NCBI GenBank assembly: GCA_003221085.1
Contig: QHUD01000138.1
Coordinates: 1-8,118 of the forward strand
Direction of reading: 5' to 3'
From: Gemmatimonadota bacterium
Lineage (GTDB): Bacteria > Gemmatimonadota > Gemmatimonadetes > Gemmatimonadales > GWC2-71-9
Length of the DNA stretch: 8,118 bases
The position numbers and the translations under genes were made by a program. The notes beneath the pieces were generated by a model. The model searched no databases. It was not told the origin of the DNA and saw only the letters and a list, made by a program, of their open reading frames with translations. How positions within the stretch are numbered: the first letter of the stretch is position 1; each line of letters opens with the position of its first letter. Of the stretch, positions 6,469 through 8,118 are shown in pieces.

Positions 6469-8040
6469 ATGGGCGCAACGCCACCAGCCCCGAAGTCCCG
6501 GCGGCGGAGCCGCGTCCATCCGCGCAGGGCGGCGACCACCGCGGCGCCGCGGCCCCAGATCGCGCCCGCCGAACGGATCGGTGTCACCCACCTGACGGCC
6601 GAGTACTGGCCGTTCGCCCGCACCGGTGGGCTGGGCGAGGCCGTGAGCGGCCTGGCGACGTGCCAGGCGGCCGTTGGCGTGCCCACGACGGTGATCATGC
6701 CGCTATACCGGATCGTGCGCGAGACCACGCCGTCGCTGGAGCGGACGGGTTCGCCGCTCGCGATCACGCTCGGCGGGCACACCGAGCGAGCATGGCTATA
6801 CCGCACGCCGGCCGCGCCGGGAGAGGGGCCGCAGGTCTTCTTCGTCGAGCATCCGGACTTCTTCGACCGGGCGGGCATCTACGGCGACAACGGTGGGGAC
6901 TATCCGGATAACGCCCAGCGGTTCGCGTTCTTCTGTCTGGCGGCGCTCACGGCCCTTCCAGAGATCGCTCCGGAGACGCAGGTGCTGCACGCGCACGACT
7001 GGCATACCGCGTTGGCGCCGGTATACCTGCGCACCGCGTTCGGCGACGAGCCGTTCCACCGGCGCCTGGCGGTCGTGATGTCGGTGCACAACGCCGGCTT
7101 CCAGGGACATTTCCCGCCCGAGACGCTGGCGACCTTGGACCTTCCGCCCGAGCTGTACAACGCCGACGTGTTCGAGTGGTATGGCCGGATGAATGCGCTC
7201 AAGGGTGGGATGGCCCACTCCGACGTCGTCGTGACCGTCAGCCCGAGCCATGCGCAGGAGCTGTGCACGGCGGAAGGCGGGTTCGGGCTGCACGACCGGT
7301 TCACCGGGCTCGGCGACCGGCTGGTGGGGATCCTCAACGGCATCGATCCGGAGCTGTGGAACCCCGAGACCGACCCGGAGCTCACCGCGAATTACTCGAG
7401 CGAGGATCTCGCCGGAAAGCGGCGCTGCAAGGCGGCGCTGCAGCGGGCGTACGGCTTGGCCCAGCGGGTACACACGCCGCTCTTCGGCATGAGCGCGCGC
7501 ATGGTCTCACAGAAGGGCCTGGACTTGGTGCTCGGCGCCGATCTGCTCGGGGAGACGGACGCGCAGTTCATCTTCCTGGGTGCTGGGGAGCACCGCTACC
7601 ACGAGGCGTTGGGGAACATCGCCGCCGCGGCACCCGATCGCGTCGCCGTCGAGTTCATGTTCACCGATCGTCTGGAGCACCGCCTGCTGGCCGGCGCCGA
7701 CGCGCTGCTCATGCCATCGCTGTACGAGCCATGCGGGCTCACGCAGATGCGTGCGCAGCATTACGGCGCGGTGCCCGTGGCCCGCCGGGTGGGCGGCCTG
7801 AAGGACAGCATCATCGACGGCGTGAGCGGGTTCCTGTTCGACGAGTACACACCCGCGGCGCTCGCGCAGGCGGTGCGCCGGGGGGTGGACGCCTATGCCG
7901 ACCGGACCGCGTGGCGCAAGCTCGTGCGAGGGGCGATGGCCCAGCAGTTCGGCTGGCACCGCTCCGGTGAGCAGTATTTCGCGCTGTACGCCCGCGCCGT
8001 GGCGGTGCGTTCGGCTGTGTTACTCGCTTCGGCCACCTGA
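6469..8040 (+). CDS. glgA: Glycogen synthase (GT5, starch synthase family)
   Basis: This cytoplasmic enzyme would extend alpha-1,4-glucan chains from ADP-glucose (possibly UDP-glucose). Its 523 residues start with a basic, proline-rich tail (about 1-35, including KSRRRSR and HPRR) not usual for bacterial GlgA. The GT5 domain begins at IGVTHLTAEYWPFARTGGLGEA (37-58). HAHDWHTALAP (174-184), SVHNAGFQGHF (205-215) and NGIDPELWNP (290-299) are classical GT5 signatures. The C-terminal GT-B domain has SARMVSQKGLDLV (342-354), with Arg344 and Lys349 equivalent to E. coli Arg300 and Lys305, and EPCGLTQ (420-426), with Glu420 equivalent to Glu377. In the N-terminal K-x-G-G-L motif, normally a nucleotide-sugar-binding lysine, the residue is Arg51. 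ATG 6469 is chosen over GTG 6457 because GGAGG precedes it. It lies between glgP and the GH57 gene in one apparent transcription unit. Function is confident; donor specificity is uncertain. Confidence 0.93.
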   Translation: MGATPPAPKSRRRSRVHPRRAATTAAPRPQIAPAERIGVTHLTAEYWPFARTGGLGEAVSGLATCQAAVGVPTTVIMPLYRIVRETTPSLERTGSPLAITLGGHTERAWLYRTPAAPGEGPQVFFVEHPDFFDRAGIYGDNGGDYPDNAQRFAFFCLAALTALPEIAPETQVLHAHDWHTALAPVYLRTAFGDEPFHRRLAVVMSVHNAGFQGHFPPETLATLDLPPELYNADVFEWYGRMNALKGGMAHSDVVVTVSPSHAQELCTAEGGFGLHDRFTGLGDRLVGILNGIDPELWNPETDPELTANYSSEDLAGKRRCKAALQRAYGLAQRVHTPLFGMSARMVSQKGLDLVLGADLLGETDAQFIFLGAGEHRYHEALGNIAAAAPDRVAVEFMFTDRLEHRLLAGADALLMPSLYEPCGLTQMRAQHYGAVPVARRVGGLKDSIIDGVSGFLFDEYTPAALAQAVRRGVDAYADRTAWRKLVRGAMAQQFGWHRSGEQYFALYARAVAVRSAVLLASAT

Positions 8041-8051
8041 CCGGGAACGCG

Positions 8052-8118
8052 ATGGAGTTCGTCCTCGGGCTCCACAGTCATCTGCCGTACGTCCTGAACC
8101 ACGGCCGCTGGCCGCACG
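8052..8118 (+). CDS. GH57 glycoside hydrolase family protein, probable 1,4-alpha-glucan branching enzyme (3' end cut by window)
   Basis: Only 22 codons are visible: an ATG at 8052, 11 nt after the glgA stop, with GGGAA at 8043-8047 as a modest ribosome binding site. The segment LHSHLPYV followed by NHGRWPH is the beginning typical of GH57 branching enzymes, where the H-x-H-L-P-Y motif is conserved region I. Such enzymes make alpha-1,6 branches in glycogen, which fits the position directly after glgP and glgA. A GH57 amylase or 4-alpha-glucanotransferase is possible, since the distinguishing domains lie outside the window. Confidence 0.75.
   Translation, partial: MEFVLGLHSHLPYVLNHGRWPH

Noticed and set aside
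5152..6591. 479-codon open frame on the minus strand
   Set aside because: It is antisense to glgP and the start of glgA. Long stop-free antisense frames are expected at this GC content, and the translation shows no family motif.
1..8118. tRNA/rRNA genes, CRISPR arrays, insertion sequences, phage or defence genes
   Set aside because: No cloverleaf, repeat-spacer pattern, transposase motif or terminal inverted repeats were seen, and nearly all bases are accounted for by metabolic genes.

Overview
The window is a GC-rich, densely coding bacterial chromosome segment with six recognisable genes and almost no intergenic space. Start signals and domain composition fit a free-living Gram-negative-type bacterium: there is a Tat-targeted molybdoenzyme, a di-heme membrane cytochrome b and an apparently exported M1 peptidase. 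The overall style (high GC, exported M1 peptidase, AIF-like flavoprotein, GlgP/GlgA/GH57 glycogen cluster) reminds me of Gemmatimonadota or related soil phyla. That placement is an impression from memory, not a demonstrated assignment.

Left part (1-2763, plus strand): the 3' portion of an AIF-like FAD/NAD(P)H oxidoreductase, cut by the window start, whose TAA stop overlaps the first possible ATG of a secreted-type M1 zinc aminopeptidase. All M1 catalytic residues are present.

Middle part (2781-4200, minus strand): a two-gene unit converging on the M1 gene. A four-helix di-heme cytochrome b comes first. An overlapping gene follows for a short MsrP/sulfite-oxidase-type molybdopterin oxidoreductase with a twin-arginine signal and the Mo-ligand cysteine. 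The likely arrangement is a membrane cytochrome exchanging electrons between the quinone pool and a periplasmic molybdoenzyme; the substrate is not known.

Right part (4288-8118, plus strand): a glycogen operon, transcribed divergently from the cytochrome gene across an 87-bp gap. It holds alpha-glucan phosphorylase (glgP), a GT5 glycogen synthase (glgA) and the first 22 codons of a GH57-type protein, most likely a branching enzyme. Together these would elongate, branch and phosphorolytically degrade a storage alpha-glucan in the cytoplasm.

I see no RNA gene, mobile element, CRISPR array or integration scar. The region is largely ordinary. The points worth checking are the Lys-to-Arg change in the GlgA K-x-G-G-L motif, the AIF-like C-terminus of the flavoprotein, the cytochrome b/molybdoenzyme pair, and three short perfect palindromes or hairpins at gene boundaries.
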